A stretch of DNA of 53,924 nt from Verrucomicrobiota bacterium (lineage in GTDB: Bacteria; Verrucomicrobiota; Verrucomicrobiia; Methylacidiphilales; UBA1321): NCBI GenBank assembly GCA_013285645.1, contig JABDHJ010000016.1, positions 1 through 53,924 on the forward strand, given 5' to 3'. Every line of letters starts with the position of its first letter. Within the stretch, counting starts at the first letter, position 1. Made by a program: the position numbers and the translations under genes. The notes beneath the pieces are model-generated. The model ran no database searches. It was given only the letters and a program-made list of their open reading frames with translations, and was not told where the DNA came from. Positions 44,811-52,546 of this stretch are shown piece after piece.

Positions 44811-46156
44811 GTTTTCAACACGCCTTGAATGCGACTTTCTGCGTCGATCAGAAAGTTGGCGCTGGCAACGATTCTCTCTCCTTCGCTCAAACCGGAGATC
44901 ACTTCGTAGTAATCACCGCTATGAAGACCAAGCTCGACCTGGCGTGGCTCAAGTTTTCCTCCACCGTGATCGACGAAGACAATGAACTTGTTGCCGGTGG
45001 GCACGACGGCTCCGGCTGAAATCGTGAGACTTTCGCCCATCGGGATTTCACCGGACACCTCTGCGAAAAGGCCGGGGTGAAACATGTGAGCTTCGTCCGA
45101 GATGACGATGCGGGCCATGATTCGGCGTTGCTGATCGTCCACATGGGGATCGATGAAGCTAATTTCCCCCTGGACCTTGTGCTGAGGCATCGAAGGAAAA
45201 GTCACCGTCATTTTTTGACCAACGTTGGCGTACATCGCCTGATCTTCCGGGAACTGCGCGACGATCCAGACGTGGCCATGATCGGCCAACTCGAGGAGCG
45301 ATTGACCGGCCTCAAATCGCATTCCCTCGACTGCTTTTTTCATGTGAACATAGCCGTCGAAGGGAGCGAGGACATCGAAACTGCCGGAAAGGCCATGCCC
45401 CGTTTTCAAATCGATGTCATTCGTGCTGAGCGCGAACTTTTCAAGGTCATGAATTTGATCGTCGGACAAATCCCAGACCCGAATTCGCGCCCGCATAAGC
45501 TCCAATTGATTGTCGAGGGCGATGCTGTTGTTCGGCGACACCAACGGTGTCCGTTTCCAATTGCGATAGGCCTTGATGTAATCGATTTGGGTTTGCAGCC
45601 AGCCTTCGCATAGGACCGTCATCAGCGGTTGGCCCTTTCGAAAGGACATTCCTTCGTAACTTGCGTAGAGTTTCGTGATGTAACCGGCCCCGGCTTTAAC
45701 GTTGATGTCGCGCAAGGATGATTCGTCCATTTCCGCGCGGGCAGGAGCATGGAGAGAGCGTGTCAAATTTCGTTTGGTGACGACTTCCGTGGTTACACCG
45801 ATTTCCTGCATTCTCTCGGGAGCAATGTTGACCGTGCCATTGCCATCCATTGAACTTGGCGAGATGACAGCAGCGGCGTTCGTGGTCGCGCCTGAATCCG
45901 TGTTGGCGAGTGTTGAGGATTTCAACACCGGCACCAAATCCATGCCACAGACCGGGCATTTTCCTTTTGCGTCTTGGGAACGCACGAAGGGGTGCATCGT
46001 GCAGGTATAATAAGCGACGTTGCTATCGGTGGCCTTGGTTTCCTGAACCGATCGAGAACAGGCGGTGAGCGTGAGAAGGGAAAGTCCCAGGAGCGCGCGG
46101 CGGCGACTCAACGGGGCATTTCCTGAAATGGTTTGTAATTGCTGAATGAAAGACAT
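44792..46156 (-). CDS. Metal efflux adaptor, CusB type with metal-binding domain
   Basis: A 454-residue periplasmic adaptor. A lipobox (LTLTACSRS) is followed by a heavy-metal binding domain, YYTCTMHPFV and GKCPVCGMDLVPV, then the membrane-fusion domains (RSLHAPARAEMDESSL, FDVLAPFDGYVHMKKAVEG, GLSEGERIVASANFLIDAES). It links the RND pump to an outer-membrane channel and may pass the metal on. No TolC/CusC gene is in the locus. It is upstream of and overlaps cusA. Confidence 0.92.
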   Translation of the reverse strand: MSFIQQLQTISGNAPLSRRRALLGLSLLTLTACSRSVQETKATDSNVAYYTCTMHPFVRSQDAKGKCPVCGMDLVPVLKSSTLANTDSGATTNAAAVISPSSMDGNGTVNIAPERMQEIGVTTEVVTKRNLTRSLHAPARAEMDESSLRDINVKAGAGYITKLYASYEGMSFRKGQPLMTVLCEGWLQTQIDYIKAYRNWKRTPLVSPNNSIALDNQLELMRARIRVWDLSDDQIHDLEKFALSTNDIDLKTGHGLSGSFDVLAPFDGYVHMKKAVEGMRFEAGQSLLELADHGHVWIVAQFPEDQAMYANVGQKMTVTFPSMPQHKVQGEISFIDPHVDDQQRRIMARIVISDEAHMFHPGLFAEVSGEIPMGESLTISAGAVVPTGNKFIVFVDHGGGKLEPRQVELGLHSGDYYEVISGLSEGERIVASANFLIDAESRIQGVLKTWGDRP

Positions 46157-46237
46157 AATCCGACCTCCAAAAACGATTTGAATACAATCGTCCCGCAGCG
46201 ATTGGCGCGGGAAACTGGTAACTGATGGAGGCGGACT

Positions 46238-46654
46238 CTAGAGGAGCCAGAGGCGCAGCATGGCCTGCGGCGGACTGCCACCAAACGGCGGCGAAGGATT
46301 CGATTCCTGTTGAGAAACAACCGGATTAAGTGCCAAGTTCCTTGCATTGATCAGCGCGATCGAATACAGGAAAGTATTACTGTGACGGGATGATGTGACC
46401 CCGACTCTGGCCGTCATTTGCTTATCGAAAACGTGGACGGGCGCGAGGCTGCATGACTCTTTGCAGGGCTTGTCGGATTGACATGCGCAGGTCGAATTTT
46501 CCGTGCAGCAACAAGTCATTTTGACCGTCGATGCTCCGGCGGCACATGCAGACTGTGGAGCGCAAATTCCCAACGCCAGCACGGCCATCAGGATTTGAAC
46601 AAAGAGTTTAAAGCGCACAACCACGCTGGAAGCCTTGCACACTAAATCATCCAT
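46238..46654 (-). CDS. Small cysteine-rich exported protein
   Basis: A 138-residue protein with a hydrophobic segment (about 17-40) ending near ACAAG. Right after it is MTCCCTENSTCACQSDKPCK then ESC, eight cysteines in about 24 residues, suggesting metal or disulphide chemistry. The rest is undistinguished; the C-terminus has SPPFGGSPPQAML. It lies just upstream of the cusBA-like pair on the same strand, so a metal-binding or sensing role is an inference. Confidence 0.65.
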   Translation of the reverse strand: MDDLVCKASSVVVRFKLFVQILMAVLALGICAPQSACAAGASTVKMTCCCTENSTCACQSDKPCKESCSLAPVHVFDKQMTARVGVTSSRHSNTFLYSIALINARNLALNPVVSQQESNPSPPFGGSPPQAMLRLWLL

Positions 46655-46696
46655 TTCAAGCTCTGGCCAGTTGGTTGCCTCATTTCGACAACCTTC

Positions 46697-48196
46697 TTAC
46701 GGTGGCCCGTTCAGGGCCCAACCCGCACGGAGTGCTTCAAGGAGTCTTTCGTTCACCGGATAGTCGCTGCCGTCCGCGTGTTCGGGCTGCAAGTCCATTC
46801 CCGTCGGAGCGGCGGTGGACCTGTCGCTCCAATAGGTCCAGCTAAAATCGTTCTTTTCAAAGAGCGAAATGCAGGCATTTGCCCACTTAGGCTGAAGATC
46901 GGGATTTGAGACGTCACAGCCGAATTCGCCGACCCACACCGGGACGTTGTATTTTTGGGCGAATTCAACGGCGGGAACGATTTTCTCTTTAAACGCAACG
47001 GGATCCAGCATCGTATTGCTCCTACAGAATTGCACGTTCAGAAAGGTATCGCCGGTGGCTTGGTCAAGCTTCACCCAGGTGGAGACATGATAAGACTGCC
47101 CCGTCTGAACGGGCAGACGCTCCGAAACCCAGCCGCCCCAATCATTGAATTCGGTCGATGCGTGCACTTTGAGGCTTCCAGGCTTGTCATGTCCTATCGA
47201 CGGATCGTAACTCATCGTCTCCGGAAAAGCTTCAGGGTGGTAGCCCTGCGGATTTTGGTCAAAACCGCACGATTGCAGGACTTTTCCCGCAGCATCTTCC
47301 GCCTTGATGTCATCAAACCAAGCCGATCCGGAGTTGCCGGTTGATCGAACCACGACGCTCATGTGGTCTGCGCCAGTCGGGACCTGGACGGTTTTCTCGA
47401 TTTTAACCCAATCGTGAGTGCTCGCAATTCCCGAGTCCTGTTTTACTTCGCCGATAAAATCCTCGTTGCCACCCGCTCCCAGGTACCAATGAAAGGTGTA
47501 GAGGATATTAGGGTCGGGAAACTTCACCCCGGCAAGATCGCCCTGCCCTGATCCATTGTCGCCTCCCACCACGATGATTTTGTCGGGATCCACGGCCCGA
47601 ATGGCGGCCATCGCGCGTTGATCGATGCTGCGGAGCAATTCGGGCGTCTTTTGATTCGAGCCCGGCTCGTTCATCAACTCGTAGGCGGCGACCTCCGTCC
47701 GTCCATGGTAACGCTGGGCGATCTCGCTCCATAGAGCGACGAAACGTGCCTGCTCATTCGGATCGGTCCACAAGCGATTGCCTCCCCCTGCGCAGTAAGG
47801 CTGGGGGCTCTGCCCGCCGGGAGTAACGTGCATGTCCAAAATAAGATAAATGCCATAACGTTTCGCCCATTGTGCAACATCGTCGAGATCCTTGAAGCCA
47901 TTCTCCTTCCAAACAGGGGGATTGTCGTCGGTCTCAAGGTCGTTGTACGAGAACGCGAGCCGGACGGTGTTGGCTCCCCATCGAGCCAGCTTCTGCATGT
48001 CGGCTTCTGAGTAACGCGTTCCGGACAAATGCCACCAACCCCAGTTAATGCCGCGCAGACGAATGGGTTGACCATCGGCCACGAGAAGATTGCCCTTAAC
48101 TTTCAACGCGGGAAGTGAAGCTTTTTGGACATCTGCCGCAAATAATTGTACCGGAATTGCCAGAACAACAATAAGAACCAGCGATTTAATGATCAT
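46697..48196 (-). CDS. Secreted GH5 hydrolase with inserted CBM-like module
   Basis: A 499-residue protein with a signal peptide (cut near LFAAD). The GH5 barrel has RLRGINWGWWHLSGTRYSEA, the acid/base AYELMNEPG (E177) and the nucleophile PVWVGEFGCD (E424). Residues about 243-395 interrupt the barrel with a beta-rich domain, HDWVKIEKTVQVPTGADHMS through GQSYHVSTWVKLDQATGDTF, resembling CBM4/9-type carbohydrate-binding domains. It should cut beta-1,4-linked glycans (cellulose, mannan or similar) outside the cell. Last gene of the carbohydrate cluster. Confidence 0.88.
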   Translation of the reverse strand: MIIKSLVLIVVLAIPVQLFAADVQKASLPALKVKGNLLVADGQPIRLRGINWGWWHLSGTRYSEADMQKLARWGANTVRLAFSYNDLETDDNPPVWKENGFKDLDDVAQWAKRYGIYLILDMHVTPGGQSPQPYCAGGGNRLWTDPNEQARFVALWSEIAQRYHGRTEVAAYELMNEPGSNQKTPELLRSIDQRAMAAIRAVDPDKIIVVGGDNGSGQGDLAGVKFPDPNILYTFHWYLGAGGNEDFIGEVKQDSGIASTHDWVKIEKTVQVPTGADHMSVVVRSTGNSGSAWFDDIKAEDAAGKVLQSCGFDQNPQGYHPEAFPETMSYDPSIGHDKPGSLKVHASTEFNDWGGWVSERLPVQTGQSYHVSTWVKLDQATGDTFLNVQFCRSNTMLDPVAFKEKIVPAVEFAQKYNVPVWVGEFGCDVSNPDLQPKWANACISLFEKNDFSWTYWSDRSTAAPTGMDLQPEHADGSDYPVNERLLEALRAGWALNGPP

Positions 48197-48232
48197 GAAA
48201 GTAAGCGTGAAATTCCGGAACTTTTCCTGCGA

Positions 48233-48997
48233 CTATTTGGCGGGCAGATATTGATCGATGACGGGCTGAATGGCATCTGCCCATATCTGATATCCCTTTG
48301 CGCTCGGATGCAGAAAATCGGGCATGATCTCACGGCTGATTGTCCCGTCGGGCTGGAGAAATTTATCGCCGAAATCGAGGTAGATGACTTTTTTGCCATC
48401 GCCAAATTTGGAGATGATTTCATTGACCTGCTTGATTTTAGCGCGGGCAGGATCTTCCGGCTTTTCTCCGCGAGGAAAAATTCCCTGAAGCAAAATAGCC
48501 GAATCCGGGCAACGTTTTTGATAGGCATCGATGATCGCTTTTACACCCTCGCCGATTTGCGCGGGGGTATAGTTGGCGATGTTATTGGTACCGATCAAAA
48601 GGACGATCAACTTGGGATGCATTCCTTCGGCCTGACCCTGAGTCAGACGCCAAAGGAGATGCTGGGTCTGATCACCGGAAATCCCAAAATCAAAGGCGTG
48701 ATATTTGGTATCATATTGCGCCCAGACATCTTTTCCCGCGGTCTGCCACGCGTCGGTGATGGAATCTCCGTCGAAAATTAGCTGACAGGTGGAGGCAGCT
48801 TGCTTTCCGTTTTCAATTTTACCTTCAACTCTTTGAAACCAATCGAATCTCCCCATCGGATAAGTCGCGGCGTTGACTCCGGCGGGCAGAGGTGGCGGAA
48901 GCGTCGGCATAGGAGTGACGGAGGGCAAGTCCTGCGCGAGAGAAGAGCTGACGAGCAACCCGGAAAACAGCAACGTATAGATTTTTGTCATAGTCAT
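48233..48997 (-). CDS. Secreted SGNH/GDSL esterase
   Basis: A 254-residue protein with signal peptide (cut near SLAQD). IFDGDSITDAW holds the nucleophile S79, GISGDQ and IGTNN (N138) are blocks II and III, and DFLHPSAKGY carries D226 and H229. It resembles the platelet-activating factor acetylhydrolase-like group used as carbohydrate acetylesterases. In this cluster it most likely removes acetyl groups from a polysaccharide before cleavage; that is inference. Confidence 0.88.
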   Translation of the reverse strand: MTMTKIYTLLFSGLLVSSSLAQDLPSVTPMPTLPPPLPAGVNAATYPMGRFDWFQRVEGKIENGKQAASTCQLIFDGDSITDAWQTAGKDVWAQYDTKYHAFDFGISGDQTQHLLWRLTQGQAEGMHPKLIVLLIGTNNIANYTPAQIGEGVKAIIDAYQKRCPDSAILLQGIFPRGEKPEDPARAKIKQVNEIISKFGDGKKVIYLDFGDKFLQPDGTISREIMPDFLHPSAKGYQIWADAIQPVIDQYLPAK

Positions 48998-49014
48998 ATT
49001 TTTCGATTGTGGGA

Positions 49015-50724
49015 TTAGTTTTTAAACGAAACAGAAAGACTGGAACCGTCGACTTTGGCGCTCGCAGTCCCGCCGTTCGCGTCGCCTTTGAGCACAATAT
49101 CCGAGACCGTCGGCGCGGGTTGGCCTGAAGGGCGAAAGACGATCAGGTAAGAGAGGACATGCAGCGGCCCGACCACATCGGCAGAAGTCCATGGTCGATT
49201 AACAAGAAGATTGTGAGCGTCAGTCTGCGGCACAAAGCTGGCGGTACCAGTCGAGACGGGCCAGAGGTAGGCGTTGATACTGCCATCCTGGATGCGAAGC
49301 GGAACGGTGTCCTTTCCAGCGGCCACCGTGGCCCCGTTATCGAAGACCAGGGAGCAGCCTCCTTCCTTGGGGATATTTTTGGATCCTACAAGGGCCACCA
49401 ACGCGGCCCCTTTTACCTGCTGGCTATAGAAAAGAATCTGGGCATAGGGAAATCCGTTGGGAAGCGTTTCGTTCGACTTATCGATGCAGAAGCCCACGCG
49501 GAATCCCTCCGGTGGAGGAGCGTCGCTGCGCCAGTAGGCAACGAGGTTTCGCTTCTGCTTCCATTCATCCTGAAACGCGACGGTGCCGAGGATAAAGTTT
49601 CCGTCCCGGTACTGGAAAAGATGGCGCGTTGGATGGAGATTATCATCCGGTCCGACAGCAGTGAATTCCCGCCATGAGGGTGGTGGCACCTTGAACTCGG
49701 GCCGCGCCGAAATCGGCAAATCGGCCATGAGAAAGAGACCGCCTTTATCGACACCCTTGTCCCAGTCATTGATGGGATAAGCTCCGTTCAAGCCGAGGTA
49801 GAACCAATATTTGAGGCCTGCGGCATAGGCAAGCATGTCATCTCCGTAAGCGCGTCCAAACGGACCGCCCAGTTGAAAGGTGGGCGCATGATAGGCGGCG
49901 GCCACCTGTTTCCACAGACTATCGATTATGATGTCCGTCTTTTTGGCGAAGGCATCGGAGAAGGCAAATTTTCTCGCCATGTAGGCACCCGCGAAATCGA
50001 CGGCGGTGTAGGTGGGGCTGAGATATTCGTAGACGTATCCGTCTCCGGCCAAGTTCACCACGGTATCGAGCTTGGCTTGCGCCCACTCCCCTGCCCCCGG
50101 TATCGCCCACAATTTCTGCCCCGCAGCGGCGACAGCGATGGAAAGAAGCGCGATGTTCGTATAGCCCGGGTCTACGTTGCGGCGCATGATCTCCTGAACC
50201 GCGAGGCGGCATGCCTTCTCCACTTGGATCCGCACGTCTGGATCAAGACAAGGATGCCTTCGATCCAGGTCCATGATATCGGCGAGTCCGAGGCCGACGA
50301 AAGCGGCAGAATTGAGGTCCGGGTTTTGCAACGTCTCCCAGTGTTGATCCGTGTACCAGAGAAAGGCGCCGTTCGATGGGCTTCCCGCCCGCGTATCCTG
50401 AGAGGCGACGACGCACTTGAGTATCTCCTGGGCCCGGGCGCGATCAGAAGGATCCCCGGTGAACAGCAGGCCGTAGGCGTAGTACGTGGATTCCCGGAAA
50501 GCGTGTCTCGTCTTGTTTGGAGGATGGGGAGTATCGGTTCCCATGAGATTGGCGTCGGGATCAAAATTCGCATCGGCATAGTGGCGGGCGATCTCGTAGA
50601 GACGACGATGCTGGTCGACGTTTCCCAACGACGGATCGGGACTCCATGTCGCTCCGAGGACCGGGAATGAGACCGATACGAGGAGACACCCGCAGAATAA
50701 GACAGTCCGTTTTACGTACATCAT
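49015..50724 (-). CDS. Exported alpha-toroid-like protein, paralogue 2
   Basis: A 569-residue protein with a signal peptide (cut near VLGATW). It shares WNPDPSLGNxDQHRRLYEIA-type sequence with its neighbour and the blocks GYTNIALLSIAVAAAG, YEYLSPTYTAVDF, AYHAPTFQLGGPFGRAYGDD and DEWKQKRNLVAYWRSD. The helical first half followed by a beta-rich second half resembles heparinase II/III-type polysaccharide lyases, but I cannot name a family or pick catalytic residues with certainty; the conserved Y, H, R and D in the HAPTF...RAYGDD block are candidates. It is seven bases from the upstream paralogue. Confidence 0.7.
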   Translation of the reverse strand: MMYVKRTVLFCGCLLVSVSFPVLGATWSPDPSLGNVDQHRRLYEIARHYADANFDPDANLMGTDTPHPPNKTRHAFRESTYYAYGLLFTGDPSDRARAQEILKCVVASQDTRAGSPSNGAFLWYTDQHWETLQNPDLNSAAFVGLGLADIMDLDRRHPCLDPDVRIQVEKACRLAVQEIMRRNVDPGYTNIALLSIAVAAAGQKLWAIPGAGEWAQAKLDTVVNLAGDGYVYEYLSPTYTAVDFAGAYMARKFAFSDAFAKKTDIIIDSLWKQVAAAYHAPTFQLGGPFGRAYGDDMLAYAAGLKYWFYLGLNGAYPINDWDKGVDKGGLFLMADLPISARPEFKVPPPSWREFTAVGPDDNLHPTRHLFQYRDGNFILGTVAFQDEWKQKRNLVAYWRSDAPPPEGFRVGFCIDKSNETLPNGFPYAQILFYSQQVKGAALVALVGSKNIPKEGGCSLVFDNGATVAAGKDTVPLRIQDGSINAYLWPVSTGTASFVPQTDAHNLLVNRPWTSADVVGPLHVLSYLIVFRPSGQPAPTVSDIVLKGDANGGTASAKVDGSSLSVSFKN

Positions 50725-50730
50725 TAGTTC

Positions 50731-52509
50731 TCAAAACGAGATGGAAAGATCCGTCCCATCAACCTTCGCGGAGGCACCGGTTCCGTCGGGTTTTAGCACA
50801 ATGTCCGAGACCACTGGCGCCGGTTTATCCGATGGCCGAAAGACGATGAGGTAGGCTAGGACGTGCGAGGTACCGGCTACATCGGCTAAACTCCATGGAC
50901 GAGTCACGCGGGAAATACGGTAGGAAACGGGGCGGACTTTAAAAAAATCCTGGCCGTTGGGCATTGGATAGGTGTTGAGCTGAGTCCCAAACTGGACGCT
51001 CGCGTTGGAGACAGGATAGAGGTAGGTGGTGATGCTTCCATCCTTGATAACAAAGGGAGAAGAACCGGCCTTCCCGTCCATCACGGCGCCTTCATCGAAT
51101 ACAAGGGTGGAGACTGATTTCAGGGGAACGTCCTTGGGTGCCACGAGCGCCACCAAGGCGGCGTCCTTCACTTGCTGGCTGTAGAAATGAACCTTCTCAC
51201 CCGGAAATCCCGGATCGCCTTCCTGAATGGCTTCGTTCGATTCGTCCTGACAGAAGCCGACGTTGGCCCCGTCAGGAGAAGAACCCTCATTTCGCCAAAA
51301 GGCGACGAGGTTTCGTTTCTGTTTCCATTCGTCCTGAGTCGTAACGGTACCGAGAGTGAAATTTCCGTCCTTATATTGGGAGAAGTGGCGCACGAGGGTA
51401 TTGTCCGCATCGGCGTTACCACCCGGCGATCCCACCGCAGTCCACTGCCGCCACGGGATGGGCGGCTGCTTGAATTCAGGCCGCGGCGAAATCGGCGTAG
51501 TGGCCAGGCCGAAAAGGCTTAACTTGCCCCAATCGTGAGCGGTATCGGTCTCGGAAAGCGGATAATTGCCGCCCAGGCCGAGGTAGAGCCAGTATTTGAG
51601 ATCGGAGGTGTATTGGAGCATATTGTCGCCATAGGCGCGGCAATAGGGTCCGCCCAACTGAAACGTCGGCGCATGATAGGCCGCCGCCACCTGTTTCCAG
51701 AGGTGATTAATGGTGGTATCCGCAGACGCCGCAAAGGCGGGAGAGAAAGCGAATTTACGCGCCGCATAAGCTCCCGATATGGCCACCCCGGTATAGGTTG
51801 GGGAGAGATATTCGGCGAATTCGCCATCGTCCGCCAAGGCATTCAGGGCATCGAGTTTAGCCTGCGCCCATGCCCCGGCTCCGGGAACCGCCAGGAACTT
51901 TTCACCGGCGGAGGCGAGAGCCACGGAGATAAGGGCGATGTTCGTATAACCCTGATTGATATTGCGGCGCATGACTTCCTGGACCGCGAGGCGAACCGCG
52001 TTCTCCACCTGGCTGCGCAGGTCGGGATCGAGGCAGGGCCGCTGCCGATCAATGTCGAGAATGCCAACCAGCGTCAGGCCGACGAAGGCGGCTGAATTGA
52101 GATCTTGCGGTTTGTCCTCCACGCTCCAATTGAAAGCGCCATAGGTCGGGCTGTCCGGTTTTGTGTCCTGACAGGTAACGACGCGCCTGAGAATTTTTTG
52201 GGCCAGGGCGTCGTCGGCAGGATCGCCGGTGAGCAGGAGACCGTAGGCGTAGGCGGCTGATGCTCCCGTGCCATGATGCTTTTTGTTCGGCGGATTCGGG
52301 GAGGAATTTCCGACCAGGTTCGCATCGGGATCAAAATTCACCTCGCAGTAGTGGCGGGCGATTTCATAGAGACGCCGATGTTGGTCGGGATTCCCCAGGG
52401 ATGGATCGGGATTCCACGTTGCGGCGAAAGCGGGGATTACGGATAACGCGACGAAACAACCATAGATCAAAGTCTTGGGTAACGTCGCGGTGAAGATGGA
52501 GGTATGCAT
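50731..52509 (-). CDS. Exported alpha-toroid-like protein, paralogue 1
   Basis: A 592-residue protein with a signal peptide (cut near VIPAFA). It aligns along nearly its whole length with the gene just downstream: LGNPDQHRRLYEIARHYCEV, DLNSAAFVGLTLVGILD, GYTNIALISVALASAG, YLSPTYTGVAISGAYAARKF, HAPTFQLGGPYCRAYGDN and VSDIVLKPDGTGASAKVDG. Both probably act outside the cell on a polysaccharide, given the GH94-like, esterase and GH5 genes around them. A catalytic role is unproven; the second half, beta-rich, could bind sugar. Confidence 0.7.
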   Translation of the reverse strand: MHTSIFTATLPKTLIYGCFVALSVIPAFAATWNPDPSLGNPDQHRRLYEIARHYCEVNFDPDANLVGNSSPNPPNKKHHGTGASAAYAYGLLLTGDPADDALAQKILRRVVTCQDTKPDSPTYGAFNWSVEDKPQDLNSAAFVGLTLVGILDIDRQRPCLDPDLRSQVENAVRLAVQEVMRRNINQGYTNIALISVALASAGEKFLAVPGAGAWAQAKLDALNALADDGEFAEYLSPTYTGVAISGAYAARKFAFSPAFAASADTTINHLWKQVAAAYHAPTFQLGGPYCRAYGDNMLQYTSDLKYWLYLGLGGNYPLSETDTAHDWGKLSLFGLATTPISPRPEFKQPPIPWRQWTAVGSPGGNADADNTLVRHFSQYKDGNFTLGTVTTQDEWKQKRNLVAFWRNEGSSPDGANVGFCQDESNEAIQEGDPGFPGEKVHFYSQQVKDAALVALVAPKDVPLKSVSTLVFDEGAVMDGKAGSSPFVIKDGSITTYLYPVSNASVQFGTQLNTYPMPNGQDFFKVRPVSYRISRVTRPWSLADVAGTSHVLAYLIVFRPSDKPAPVVSDIVLKPDGTGASAKVDGTDLSISF

Positions 52510-52530
52510 GAGATTATTTGTTGTTATTGA

Positions 52531-52546
52531 AGGATGCAGCGCATCC
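52531..52546. repeat. Short hairpin after the GH94-like gene
   Basis: GGATGCAGCGCATCC forms a six-base stem with a three-base loop between the GH94-like stop and the next start. No T-run follows, so it is not a convincing terminator. Confidence 0.4.
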
